The notes: a model not told the origin generated them from the sequence alone. A stretch of DNA of 64,000 bases from Pseudomonas cichorii (GCF_015471405.1 NZ_BLVZ01000010.1:62001-126000), one strand, 5' to 3'. Counted from the stretch's first letter, positions 34,349 through 43,145 are shown. Numbers and translations: made by a program.

Positions 34349-35206
34349 TTATTTAGCGGTCCATGCAGCCACACGCTCAGGGTGCTTGGCCACCCACTCC
34401 TTCGCCGCAGCATCAGGTTTGGCACCATCCTGAATCGCCAGCATCACTTCACCGATCTCATCCTTGGATTCCCACTGGAATTTTTTCAGGAAGGCAACGA
34501 CGTCAGGTGCTTTCTTCTCCAGGTTCAGGCTGGCAACGTTGTCGACCGTTTCTGCCGCGCCGTATACGCCTTTAGGGTCTTCAAGAAAGCGCAGCTTCCA
34601 TTTGGCAAACATCCAGTGCGGTACCCAACCGGTCACGGCGATAGAATCCTTGCGTTTCTCGGCACGGGTCAGTTCGGCAATCATCCCGGCTCCCGAACTG
34701 GCCTGCAGCTTGTAACCCTCCAGGCCATAGTCCTTGATGGCTTGATCGGTCTTGAGCATCACACCTGAGCCAGCATCGATACCGGTGATCTTTTTCTTGA
34801 AGGACTCATCGGTCTTGAGGTCTTCGATGGTCTTGGCCTTGACGTACTCCGGCACGATCAGGCCGATCTTGGCGTCCTTGAAGTTCGGGCCGTAGTTCAC
34901 GACCTGATCCTTGTATTTGGTGTAGTACTCACCATGGGTGCCAGGCAACCAGGCCGACAGCATCATGTCCAGTTTGTCGGTGGCAACCGCCTGCCACATG
35001 ATCCCGGCCGCAACGGATTGCAACTTGACGTCATACCCCAGTTTTGCCTTGAGCACTTCGGCGGCTACATGAGTCGTAGCGACACTGTCGGACCAGCCTT
35101 CGACGTAGCCGATGGTCAATGTCTTGGTTTCAGCAATGGCCAGCGTGGAGCTGACGGCCAGTACCAGAGCGGCACCTGCCCCCAGAATTTTTCGCATATT
35201 CATCAT
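34349..35206 (-). CDS. Glycine betaine/choline-type ABC substrate-binding protein (stand-alone)
   Basis: A 285-aa periplasmic protein of the OpuAC/ProX type II fold. The signal peptide is MRKILGAGAALVLAVSSTLA, cut before ETKTL. The aromatic-box residues that cage quaternary amines are suggested by GYVEGWSDSVATTH, LSAWLPGTHGEYY and TGWVPHWMFAKWKL. The start is one of two tandem ATGs (35206 or 35203), both just after GGGGAAG. No permease or ATPase gene is adjacent, so it must dock to a transporter encoded elsewhere, as known for the CbcX/CaiX/BetX binding proteins of Pseudomonas. Ligand (betaine, choline, carnitine) not decided. Confidence 0.88.
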   Translation of the reverse strand: MMNMRKILGAGAALVLAVSSTLAIAETKTLTIGYVEGWSDSVATTHVAAEVLKAKLGYDVKLQSVAAGIMWQAVATDKLDMMLSAWLPGTHGEYYTKYKDQVVNYGPNFKDAKIGLIVPEYVKAKTIEDLKTDESFKKKITGIDAGSGVMLKTDQAIKDYGLEGYKLQASSGAGMIAELTRAEKRKDSIAVTGWVPHWMFAKWKLRFLEDPKGVYGAAETVDNVASLNLEKKAPDVVAFLKKFQWESKDEIGEVMLAIQDGAKPDAAAKEWVAKHPERVAAWTAK

Positions 35207-35580
35207 CACTTCCCCGGAAGTTGCGCACCGACGGGTGTCGGGCTGCATTAACGTTGTTTTTCAGGATCGCCCTTCATGCCCGGCTTTGGGGCAAGCTGCG
35301 CCCTACACGTTTAAGTCGTGCTCGCCCGCCATGACAGGCATCACATCGACCTCTCGATAATCAACCGGCTCAATGATCAGACATGCTCTGTCAGCGACAC
35401 GGAGGAACCGGGAAACGACATCACCCAGCCATCAGCGACAATGCCCACGAAAAAAACCTGAAAAGCCGTCCGGTTTTTGCATGAAACAGAAAATGCAACG
35501 CCCATCGTCCTGTTGCAGGACCGCAAGCCATCAACCTGCCACTGCCCTGTTCTGGTTCACTGCGAACAAGGAAACAGGAT

Positions 35581-35613
35581 GTGTTACCGCACATTGCTCA
35601 AGACGGGTAACAC
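35581..35613. promoter_or_regulatory. Inverted repeat GTGTTACC-N17-GGTAACAC, candidate CbrB activator site
   Basis: GTGTTACC (35581-35588) and GGTAACAC (35606-35613) form a perfect 8-bp dyad centred about 123 bases before the predicted sRNA start. This is the position expected for a sigma54 activator. The TGTTAC/GTAACA half-sites agree with the CbrB sites I recall for crcZ-type promoters. Confidence 0.6.
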
Positions 35614-35694
35614 GGAAACAACCGCACTGCCCTTCTCGCCTTCCCCTCGTGACTGATTTTTTCAAGCCTTTGTTTTTAAAGGATTTTAAAAAGT

Positions 35695-35710
35695 TGGCAC
35701 AGCTTCTGCT
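35695..35710 (+). promoter_or_regulatory. Sigma54 promoter (-24/-12) of the CA-motif sRNA
   Basis: TGGCACAGCTTCTGCT has GG at 35696-35697 and GC at 35708-35709, exactly ten bases apart. It matches the TGGCAC-N5-TTGC consensus except for one base in the -12 box. Transcription should start near 35720. Confidence 0.75.
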
Positions 35711-35719
35711 ATCTCTTCG

Positions 35720-36120
35720 GTACAACAAGAATAAAAACAAGTAGCAAACCAACAAGAACAAGACGAAACGGCTCTGACATAACAAGAACAACACGGACAG
35801 AGGCGCAGCTAACAGATTTTTTTGGAGTGGATCGGCTTTACAGGGACCTCTTGAACGAGAGGCCTCGCAACCGGACAGAGAACAATAAAACTACCTTCAG
35901 GTAGCTTCCCGTACCGGATGGACCATGACGTTGTGCAGACCCATGGTTAAAGCAAATCAGCGCTCAAAAAAATACGTTTGCTCTTGATCCCGGATGGGGA
36001 TCACACAAGAACGCAGTAAAGGGACAGGTCGCCAAAAACAAGAACAGGCCGCCCTATAAAAATAAAAAGAGCAGGCAAAAATACATTGGAGGAGAGCTTA
36101 GGCTCTCCTTTCGTGTTTTT
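35720..36120 (+). ncRNA. crcX: CrcZ/CrcX-family regulatory sRNA (Hfq-Crc sponge)
   Basis: An RNA of about 400 nt that should bind Hfq-Crc and relieve carbon catabolite repression. It has repeated A-rich CA motifs (AANAANAA type): AACAAGAAT (35724), AACAAGAACAAG (35751), AACAAGAACAAC (35781), AACAATAAAA (35881), AACAAGAAC (36037) and AAAAATAAAAAG (36058). A sigma54 promoter and a palindromic activator site stand upstream, and a hairpin terminator ends it. The length is close to that of P. aeruginosa CrcZ. It is named crcX because crcZ normally follows cbrB, which is absent here; the naming is by elimination. No protein-like frame covers the region. Confidence 0.75.
36090..36120 (+). terminator. 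Terminator of the CA-motif sRNA
   Basis: AGGAGAGC (36090-36097) pairs with GCTCTCCT (36102-36109) around TTAG, followed by TTCGTGTTTTT. It is the only strong hairpin downstream of the A-rich motifs. Confidence 0.75.
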
Positions 36121-36337
36121 GGCTTCTCAGCTGCAAGCTGCAAGACAGACACACGCCATTCCCCCCTTTCCGACATAAAAATAACAAAAAAGCACGGACG
36201 CACATTCCAGGCTCCATAGAACGTGTATTGTTTCGCAGGGTTTACAAAGGTTCGCATGTTTATACGGCACTTTGGCACTACACCGGTGGTCATAGCCTGC
36301 GTATCTCACCAGCACTTCTTTCCCAAGGGATTTAGTC

Positions 36338-37636
36338 ATGCTCCGTTTTCTGCGCTTTGCTACCGTTCTTGGTGGCTTATGTTTGAGTGCGTCCGCTCTG
36401 GCGACCAACATTGATCCCGCCACCTATGGCTACCCGCTGACTAATCCGTTTGAAGCAACGATTGCGACCACGCCACCGGACATGCGTCCCGACCTGCCTG
36501 ACGACGAAGATATCGATCAGGACGTCTACACGCTCAATCTGCACCCGGAACGCGAGTTCACGCTGCCGGACAATTTCTGGGCCGTAAAAAAGCTGAGCTA
36601 TCGCCTGGCCAGGCAAGACCATGCAGCACCGTTGATCTTCCTGATTGCCGGTACCGGCGCGCCCTATAACAGCACGCTCAATGAGTTCCTGAAAAAGCTG
36701 TATTACGGCGCGGGCTATCACGTCGTACAGTTGTCCTCGCCTACCAGCTACGACTTCATGAGTTCCGCTTCGCGTTTTGCCACGCCGGGGATATCCAAAG
36801 AGGATGCCGAAGACCTGTACCGGGTGATGCAAGCCATCCGCGCCCAACAGGCGCAACTGCCGGTGACCGAGTATTACCTGACCGGTTACAGCCTTGGAGC
36901 ACTCAATGCCGCTTTCGTCAGCCAACTGGACGAAACCCGCCGCAGCTTCAACTTCAAGAAAGTCCTGCTGCTCAACCCGCCAGTCAACCTTTATACGTCC
37001 ATCACCAATCTGGACAAGCTGGTACAGACCAACGTCAAGGGCATCAACGACACCACCACGTTCTATGAGCTGGTGCTGGCCAAACTGACGCGCTACTTCC
37101 GGCAGAAAGGCTATATCGATCTCAACGATGCACTGCTCTATGACTTCCAGCAGTCCAAGCAGCACCTGACCAATGAACAGATGGCAATGCTGATCGGCAC
37201 CTCGTTCCGCTTTTCGTCGGCCGACATTGCATTCACCTCCGACCTGATCAACCGTCGCGGTCTGATCACACCGCCCAAGTTTCCGATTACCGAAGGCACC
37301 AGCCTGACGCCATTCCTCAAGCGCGCCATGCAATGCGACTTCGACTGCTACCTCACCGAACAGGTCATCCCCATGTGGCGTGCCCGTACCGATGGTGGCA
37401 GCCTGTTGCAGCTCGTGGATCAAGTCAGCCTGTATGCACTCAAGGATTACCTGCACAGCAGCACCAAGATATCGGTCATGCATAACGCCGACGACGTGAT
37501 TCTGGGCTCGGGTGACCTGGGCTTCCTGCGCAAGACTTTCGGTGATCGCCTGACCGTTTATCCATACGGCGGCCATTGCGGCAACATCAATTACCGCGTC
37601 AACAGTGACGCCATGCTGGAGTTCTTCCGTGGCTAA
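36338..37636 (+). CDS. Secreted alpha/beta-hydrolase-fold protein, coupled to MlaA-family gene
   Basis: A 432-aa exported protein with signal peptide ending SASALA (about residues 18-23). A hydrolase nucleophile elbow GYSLGA holds Ser185. GTGAPYN upstream resembles the oxyanion turn, and the acid and histidine are plausibly in NADDVILGSGD and YGGHCG near the C-terminus. The stop overlaps the start of the MlaA-family gene by 8 bases, so the pair is translationally coupled. This pairing suggests a periplasmic lipase/esterase working with phospholipid traffic at the outer membrane; substrate unknown. Some databases label relatives as serine/threonine kinases, but no kinase motif is present. The ribosome site is weak (AAGGGA, 11 bases upstream). 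Confidence 0.8.
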   Translation: MLRFLRFATVLGGLCLSASALATNIDPATYGYPLTNPFEATIATTPPDMRPDLPDDEDIDQDVYTLNLHPEREFTLPDNFWAVKKLSYRLARQDHAAPLIFLIAGTGAPYNSTLNEFLKKLYYGAGYHVVQLSSPTSYDFMSSASRFATPGISKEDAEDLYRVMQAIRAQQAQLPVTEYYLTGYSLGALNAAFVSQLDETRRSFNFKKVLLLNPPVNLYTSITNLDKLVQTNVKGINDTTTFYELVLAKLTRYFRQKGYIDLNDALLYDFQQSKQHLTNEQMAMLIGTSFRFSSADIAFTSDLINRRGLITPPKFPITEGTSLTPFLKRAMQCDFDCYLTEQVIPMWRARTDGGSLLQLVDQVSLYALKDYLHSSTKISVMHNADDVILGSGDLGFLRKTFGDRLTVYPYGGHCGNINYRVNSDAMLEFFRG

Positions 37637-38441
37637 ACGTCTTTTACTCCTTGCTGCCGTGTTGTGTGCAGGTACTGCCCAGGCCGCTGACGTGGGCACC
37701 AGCAATAAAGCACAGCATCCGGCCACCGTGACACGCCAGCTCGATGCCGATGGTTTTACCCAGCCGTTGAAATCGCTGCAGTTCAACCCCGGCCTGGACC
37801 AGCGCGAATTCGAGCGCGCCTCCATCAATGCCCTGGAAGTCTACGACCCGCTGGAATCCTGGAACCGCAGGGTCTACCACTTCAACTACCGTTTCGATGA
37901 GTGGGTCTTCCTGCCGACGGTCAACGGTTACCGCTACATCACACCGGGCTTCGTGCGCAGCGGCGTAAGTAACTTCTTCAGCAACCTGGGCGATGTGTCC
38001 AACCTGCTGAACAGCCTGTTGCAGTTCAAGGGCCAGCGTTCCATGCAAACCACGGGGCGTCTGCTGCTCAATACCACAATCGGCATCGCCGGCCTGTGGG
38101 ACCCGGCCACCATGATGGGCCTGCCGCGCCAGACCGAAGACTTCGGCCAGACACTGGGCTTCTATGGTGTGCCTTCTGGTCCTTATCTGGTGCTGCCGCT
38201 GTTCGGCCCGTCGAACCTGCGTGACACCGGCGGCCTGGTATTCGACTACGCCGCAGAAACCCAGATCAACTTCCTGAACGTGGCCGAAGTCAGCAGCGAC
38301 CACCCGGAAATCACCCTGCTGCGCGCCATTGACCGCCGCTATGTCACCAGTTTCCGTTACGGACAGCTGAACTCACCGTTCGAGTACGAAAAGGTGCGTT
38401 ACGTCTACACCGAATCGCGCAAGTTGCAGATTGCCGAGTAA
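37629..38441 (+). CDS. MlaA (VacJ)-family outer-membrane lipid-asymmetry protein
   Basis: A 270-aa protein of the MlaA family, which removes misplaced phospholipids from the outer leaflet. Its family core is YDPLESWNRRVYHFNYRFDE near residues 77-96, followed by VNGYRYITPGFVRSGVSNFF and the GIAGLWDPA and RQTEDFGQTLGFYGV motifs. The GTG at 37629 is chosen because GGAG stands 7 bases upstream. The signal peptide (KRLLLLAAVLCAGTAQA) has an AQA-A cleavage site. Its only cysteine (VLC) has Leu at -1, so there is no canonical lipobox, unlike E. coli MlaA. It overlaps the hydrolase gene and ends at a strong terminator. Confidence 0.88.
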   Translation: MAKRLLLLAAVLCAGTAQAADVGTSNKAQHPATVTRQLDADGFTQPLKSLQFNPGLDQREFERASINALEVYDPLESWNRRVYHFNYRFDEWVFLPTVNGYRYITPGFVRSGVSNFFSNLGDVSNLLNSLLQFKGQRSMQTTGRLLLNTTIGIAGLWDPATMMGLPRQTEDFGQTLGFYGVPSGPYLVLPLFGPSNLRDTGGLVFDYAAETQINFLNVAEVSSDHPEITLLRAIDRRYVTSFRYGQLNSPFEYEKVRYVYTESRKLQIAE

Positions 38442-38455
38442 CGAATGCGGCAATC

Positions 38456-38493
38456 AAAAACGCCCGGCCCGGGTTACCGGGTCGGGCGTTTTT
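38456..38493 (+). terminator. Strong terminator after the MlaA-family gene
   Basis: AAAAACGCCCGGCCCGG (38456-38472) pairs with CCGGGTCGGGCGTTTTT (38477-38493), loop GTTA, one mismatch. It stands between convergent genes and can work in both directions. Confidence 0.9.
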
Positions 38494-38510
38494 CATGACA
38501 CCGTCAAACT

Positions 38511-38870
38511 TCAACGAGGTGCCGGACCGTAGTCGTTCGCACCGTCGGTGCCTGGCAAAAACAGCAAGGATATCTGGGCCAGCGGGCCCAGGATTGGAAT
38601 AAGGCCAACCAGCACGCACCAGCCGCTGAGATTGATGTCGTGCAGCCTTCTGACGGTCAAAGAGAGATTGGTCATGAACATGGCCAATGACAGGAGAACG
38701 GTCGTGCCCCCTATACCTGTCTCCGGATAAAGCCAGTCGGTACTGTGATCAATCACCAATGCCACCGCGAGCAGCACGCTACAAAGCAGGGCGAAGACGA
38801 ATAACTCCATCCTTGACGCCCGGCCACTGAAATCGAATGTTTTTGCAAACACGTTATACAGATGATTCAT
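38511..38870 (-). CDS. DUF805 inner-membrane protein
   Basis: A 119-aa protein with the DUF805 signature YNVFAKTFDFSGRASRMELF at the N-terminus. About four hydrophobic segments follow, then LTVRRLHDINLSGWCVLVGL (the R-R-L-H-D motif) and a short polar tail DGANDYGPAPR. The ATG at 38870 is chosen for the family N-terminus and the AAGAGAAG 5 bases upstream; a longer frame starts at 38903. Function unknown; members often lie near envelope or phage-related genes. It is convergent with the MlaA-family gene across a shared terminator. Confidence 0.85.
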   Translation of the reverse strand: MNHLYNVFAKTFDFSGRASRMELFVFALLCSVLLAVALVIDHSTDWLYPETGIGGTTVLLSLAMFMTNLSLTVRRLHDINLSGWCVLVGLIPILGPLAQISLLFLPGTDGANDYGPAPR

Positions 38871-39230
38871 TCCTGCTTCTCTTCTTGATGGCTGTATTGG
38901 CATACCCAGTCAATGACTGAGCACGCCCCTTCCTGGCGGCGACCAATCTAGCGATTTAAAAAAATAGGGATGCAGTCACCCTCCGAAACATCCGTAGGAA
39001 AAATCAACAGAACCAAGATGCTCCATTCTTCGGACGGTGCCGGAGCAGGAAGAAGATCAGGGGGTTAAGCCCCGACAGCGTGCGGTCATAAGCAATGTTC
39101 CATAGCCAGCTCCCACCAGTTCAACCTGTCCGGGTTGAAAATTGCGGGTCAAAAGCCAGGCAAGAACCGCCCTCGACTTCGCCTCCATTCAGGCGCAGGA
39201 TCGCTTCCTTTTCTTTTGCGTTGAAGCGCC
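38871..39230. other. Intergenic region between divergent DUF805 and lipoprotein genes
   Basis: 360 bases with promoters for both genes presumably inside. AT-rich part at 38945-39015. I see no repeat, RNA or small gene. Confidence 0.5.
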
Positions 39231-40040
39231 ATGCAGCAGTTAATCAGGGTAACGGCTCTGGCAATCAGCTTGACCTTGTCAGGCTGCGCCAGCCAACAGG
39301 AAAACCTCTATTCATGGGCTCAAGCCAAGGACGCAGAAGCCAGCGTGGTTGAAACCCGCACCTTTGCGCTGCAAATCGTTACACCTCGATCTCTACCCAA
39401 AGGTGGCCGATTGAGCATTTTCATTGAAGGGGATGGCCGCGCCTGGGCAACGGGCAGCCAGCCAAGCCTTGACCCTTCGCCACGGCAACCGGACATGGCT
39501 CGCCTGGCTCTGGACCCGGATCACGCCGGCGTCTACGTTGCCAGGCCCTGCCAGTTCGTGATGTCCAAGGCGTGTGTCAGTGAGGTGTGGACAGATGCAA
39601 GGTTCAGCCGTCGCGTCATTGAAGCGTTCAACGATGTGATCGACCGCCTGAAAACTCGCTACAACGCCTCGTCAATCGAGTTGATAGGCTATTCGGGAGG
39701 GGCTGCGGTCGCGTTGCTGATCGCTGAGGAGCGAGACGACATTTCGCAGATCCAGACCATCGCCGGAAATGTCGATCCTCACGCCTGGGTCGCACTGCAT
39801 CAGCTTTCGCCTTTGAAGGGCTCGCTGGATCCGCTGGAAAACAGCCTGCGACTCAAAAAGATTGCGCAACGGCACTTCACTGGAACAACCGATACCGTTG
39901 TGCCGCCCGTACTGCTGACAGGCTTTCTCGCCAGAACCCGGCCTGATTGCAGTGAAGTCATCAGCCTGCCAGGTTCCCATGCAACGCTCATGGAGGCCGT
40001 TGATGGACAAATGCTTTCCCGCCCGATTCAGTGTCAGTAA
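39231..40040 (+). CDS. Alpha/beta-hydrolase-fold lipoprotein
   Basis: A 269-aa lipoprotein. The signal peptide ends in LTLSGCAS (lipobox LSGC, Cys about 19). The hydrolase elbow is GYSGGAA with Ser155. FIEGDGRAW (about 65-73) resembles the oxyanion strand, a candidate acid is the Asp in GTTDTVVPP, and a candidate His is in LPGSHATLME. The Ser at +2 after the lipobox Cys-Ala fits outer-membrane sorting. The gene stands alone and is followed by two palindromic elements. Substrate unknown. The gene lies some 2 kb from the other hydrolase, and the two are not close in sequence. Confidence 0.8.
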   Translation: MQQLIRVTALAISLTLSGCASQQENLYSWAQAKDAEASVVETRTFALQIVTPRSLPKGGRLSIFIEGDGRAWATGSQPSLDPSPRQPDMARLALDPDHAGVYVARPCQFVMSKACVSEVWTDARFSRRVIEAFNDVIDRLKTRYNASSIELIGYSGGAAVALLIAEERDDISQIQTIAGNVDPHAWVALHQLSPLKGSLDPLENSLRLKKIAQRHFTGTTDTVVPPVLLTGFLARTRPDCSEVISLPGSHATLMEAVDGQMLSRPIQCQ

Positions 40041-40077
40041 GGCTGATGCCGATCAGTCAAGGCACAACAAAACTTGT

Positions 40078-40160
40078 GGGAGGCAGCTTGCTGGCGACAA
40101 AGGCCTGAAAAACGGCAGATATTCTGCGTTTGTACGCTGAATTCGCCAGCAAGCTGACTC
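40078..40160. repeat. GGGAGGCAGCTTGCTGGCGA palindromic repeat, copy 2 (inverted)
   Basis: Arms GGGAGGCAGCTTGCTGGCGA (40078-40097) and TCGCCAGCAAGCTGACTC (40143-40160). The loop has GGCAGATATTCTGCG, which is the reverse complement of the loop in the 19.7-kb copy. Confidence 0.8.
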
Positions 40161-40213
40161 CAACAAAGTGATTTATGGCCTGACTGACCAGCATTAGTCC
40201 GTAAGACCGGATT

Positions 40214-40255
40214 GAGCAGAGCAGCCTTCAACACACCGCAAAGGCTGCTCTGCTC
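40214..40255. terminator. Perfect 15-bp hairpin between hydrolase and autotransporter genes
   Basis: GAGCAGAGCAGCCTT (40214-40228) pairs with AAGGCTGCTCTGCTC (40241-40255) with a 12-base loop. No T-run on either strand. It lies 17 bases beyond the autotransporter stop, so a role as 3' end or attenuator for that gene is likely. Confidence 0.55.
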
Positions 40256-40272
40256 CTACCCGAACGCGAATA

Positions 40273-42879
40273 TCAGAATGCATAGCGCGCCTTGAACATC
40301 AGGGTTTCAGCGTCGTAGCCCGAGCGGCCCTGATAGGTGTAGCTGGTACCCAGAGTCAGTGCGCTGATGGCATAACTCACGCCAACAGAACCTTCGTAAC
40401 TGTCGCGAGCCGATTTTGCCCCCGTGACCACGAAACTCGAACCGCCCTGAGCAAATGCCGACGTCTGGCTGATACGGTCACCGATCAGGTTGTGATAGGT
40501 CATCAGTGTCAGTTCAGGCGTGAGCGTGCCACCAAGCAAAGGTGCTTCGCTGGCAACCCGTAAACCGGCCCCGATCTCTCCGGTTTCAAAGCGCTGGTCA
40601 CTGTTGCGCAACGCTGCGGATGAGCCTCGCTCGGTGTACCCGTCGACCTGCACCTTGGAATAACGAGCCGCCACACGCGGTTCGATCAACAGTTGGTCGC
40701 TGAACCGCAAGCCATAGCCAACAAGCGTATTGATGCTCAGTACGTCACTGTCGAAGTTGCCTTTGGCCAGCGTGCCCGCCACATTGCGGCGGCTGTCGTT
40801 ATCATTGCGGCCATAGGAAACGCTGCCTTGAGTAAACCAGTTGCCCTTCTCCCAGCTTCCGTACAGCGACAGCGCATTGCCCTGCACATCGGTCTTGTAA
40901 CCAATGTCGGAGGTCGAGTTGGCATTCACATAGGAATAGGCAAAACCCAGAGTAGCACCGGAAGCAAGACGACCATCAATCCCCACAGCCACACCGCTGG
41001 CATTGGCCGAGTAGCCTTCCACACCGCCACGGCTGTCCTGATCCATATTGCTGTTCAACACCTGCATCCACACGCCGTTCTCAGCCACTTCATCGCCTGA
41101 GGAAAGCCCACTGCGCAAGCCCGTCATACGGGTATCGATTGCCGAACTGCTGGCTCCCTGCCCGGCCAAAGCTGCGTCCACTCCACCACGACTGACATCG
41201 GGTGATAACCGCTTGCCAAGCTCATCCAGTTCTTGAGCGGTGCTGGCGTTGGCGAACGACTGGAATACCCGGTCATTACTGTCGAGCTGGCCAATCACGT
41301 TGTTCTTGAAGCGGTTGATCAGGCCTTGTGTACGTTGATCGCTGCCTGCGCTGCCCAACTCCTGACTCACTTGCTGGTCGGACTTGAGCCTGACCACGGC
41401 CTCAACCGAATCGGCATCAACGCTATAGCTGGCAACATCGAGCAAGGTGGATACGCTACTCACGGTCAAACCGCTGTTCTGCACACTGGCCGCGGACAGC
41501 AAGGCGTAAGTCTTGCCCTCAGCGGTCGGGTTGAAATCACCGGGGTTGGCACTCAGGGTGATACGCGAACCCGATGCAAAACTCGCGGCACCTGCAACGC
41601 TCAGATAAGGCGTGGTATTTACAGTGCTATCGGACAGCCGCATATCCAGCGCGCCCTGATTGGCAAGTTGCAGATTGCCGGTAATGGCGCTGCCGGCACG
41701 ATCCAGGTTCAGGGAGCCGCCCCGCTGGACAACAACATCGCTGTCGATGGTCGTCCCCGTGAAAGCCGCCTGGCCCTGAACATTCACCGCCGCCATTCTA
41801 AGCAGGTCACCGCGAATCTCGCCGCCGCTCCAGTTCAGCGTGGCCAGGTTACGCCCACGGATAGCAGCACCGGAATCACTGGCGATCAGCCCTGCTTTCT
41901 GATTGATTTCAAAACCGACGGGCAAGGCATCTCTCGTCACCACAATCGCATCACCTTGGGAGGTAATGGTTCCGGTGTTTACGATGCCTCTTGAACCGGA
42001 AGCATTGGTGGTCGTGAAATCGGTACCTTGGACCATGATGGCGTGTGCATTATTGTCCCCGGAGGCGCTGATACGACCGCTGTTGTGCAGGACATCGAGC
42101 GTGCCATCCCACAAGGCGACACCTTCGGAAGCATTACCCCGAGCAATGATCGAACCGCTGTTTTCGACGTGCAGCGGCGTTGATGGGGCCTCTAGATCCA
42201 TACCGATGGAGTTGTCACCCACGGCCAGGATGGAACCCGAGTTAAGCAGTTTCCCTCCCACGCTCAACATTGCAGAACCATGCCAATCAAAGATCAGGCC
42301 AATAGCATCCTCACCGTGCATTTCAATGGAGCCCGAGTTGATAAAGTCACCGGCGATTTGTGAGCCATGCAGGTAAATGCCTTCTGCTCCGCGGAACAGG
42401 CTTGATGCGCTGTCTTCAACGACCAGGACCTTGCCGGCATTGACGACAGAACCTGTGACACTGATGTTACTGATATCGATGCCTGCGCCCCTATCGGCTC
42501 GCTGGAGCGTGATAGAGCCCTCGTTGCGCAGATCACCGTCAATCGAACCGCCGCCACCGGGACCGTTATTGACGCCAGCGGTGACAGGATCGAACATTGC
42601 GCCGAACTCCAGCGCCCTGACAGCAAAACCACCTGTATCGATGGTAATGTCCGCGGCGTTGATGAACGAACCGCTCAGTGCAGAGCGCCTGAACTGAAAG
42701 ACGCTTTCATTCGCGGACGATTGCAGCGAAACCTGACCAATCAGGTTGAACCCGCCACTCAAGGTCTGATTGTTCAGCGCATTACGCCCCTGACTGACGT
42801 CGTAATCCAGCGCAAAAGTCTGGCAAGCACAGGCACTCACGATCAGTGCCAATAGCGTTTTCTGAAAATTCCGGTTCAA
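40273..42879 (-). CDS. Autotransporter (type Va) outer-membrane protein
   Basis: An 868-aa secreted protein. The signal peptide is short and ends near CQTFA-LDYD. The passenger (about 25-590) is a parallel beta-helix with repeating N-x-G-x-I units (LRNEGSITL, NSGSIEMHG, LLNSGSILAVG, ENSGSIIARG, NTGTITSQG). The C-terminal barrel (about 600-868) starts at NGVWMQVLNS and ends in MFKARYAF, with the terminal aromatic residue the Bam machinery needs. No protease motif or RGD is visible. It probably acts in adhesion or aggregation. GC and codon use look like the core. Confidence 0.92.
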   Translation of the reverse strand: MNRNFQKTLLALIVSACACQTFALDYDVSQGRNALNNQTLSGGFNLIGQVSLQSSANESVFQFRRSALSGSFINAADITIDTGGFAVRALEFGAMFDPVTAGVNNGPGGGGSIDGDLRNEGSITLQRADRGAGIDISNISVTGSVVNAGKVLVVEDSASSLFRGAEGIYLHGSQIAGDFINSGSIEMHGEDAIGLIFDWHGSAMLSVGGKLLNSGSILAVGDNSIGMDLEAPSTPLHVENSGSIIARGNASEGVALWDGTLDVLHNSGRISASGDNNAHAIMVQGTDFTTTNASGSRGIVNTGTITSQGDAIVVTRDALPVGFEINQKAGLIASDSGAAIRGRNLATLNWSGGEIRGDLLRMAAVNVQGQAAFTGTTIDSDVVVQRGGSLNLDRAGSAITGNLQLANQGALDMRLSDSTVNTTPYLSVAGAASFASGSRITLSANPGDFNPTAEGKTYALLSAASVQNSGLTVSSVSTLLDVASYSVDADSVEAVVRLKSDQQVSQELGSAGSDQRTQGLINRFKNNVIGQLDSNDRVFQSFANASTAQELDELGKRLSPDVSRGGVDAALAGQGASSSAIDTRMTGLRSGLSSGDEVAENGVWMQVLNSNMDQDSRGGVEGYSANASGVAVGIDGRLASGATLGFAYSYVNANSTSDIGYKTDVQGNALSLYGSWEKGNWFTQGSVSYGRNDNDSRRNVAGTLAKGNFDSDVLSINTLVGYGLRFSDQLLIEPRVAARYSKVQVDGYTERGSSAALRNSDQRFETGEIGAGLRVASEAPLLGGTLTPELTLMTYHNLIGDRISQTSAFAQGGSSFVVTGAKSARDSYEGSVGVSYAISALTLGTSYTYQGRSGYDAETLMFKARYAF

Positions 42880-43145
42880 AGCCTGTGGTCCGTCGATTTA
42901 CTTCAGCAGCAGCCCTGCTCAGCTTGCATTCCACCGTGAATGCGTGTCGCACTCCGATCGTTTGGCGAGTCAGAGTCCTACGCGGCGTTGTCGGCGGTTT
43001 GATACAAAGCTTTAAAATAGCCGATACAAATATTCGTCAGACCAATCAACAAAACCGATAGTTAAGCTGGGAAATTCAAACCCATCCATCGATCAAACAG
43101 GCATACCATGGTCGCCATTGCCAACTGACCAGGAGTGCCCTTTTC

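Noticed and set aside
35373..35794. Two open frames (plus and minus strand) in the long gene-free stretch
   Set aside because: They cover the sigma54 promoter and activator dyad of the predicted sRNA, and their translations do not look like protein.
35815..36000. Several GGA motifs suggesting an RsmX/Y/Z-type RNA
   Set aside because: The GGAs are not in regular hairpin loops and no GacA box (TGTAAG-N6-CTTACA) was seen; the CA motifs and sigma54 promoter explain the region better.
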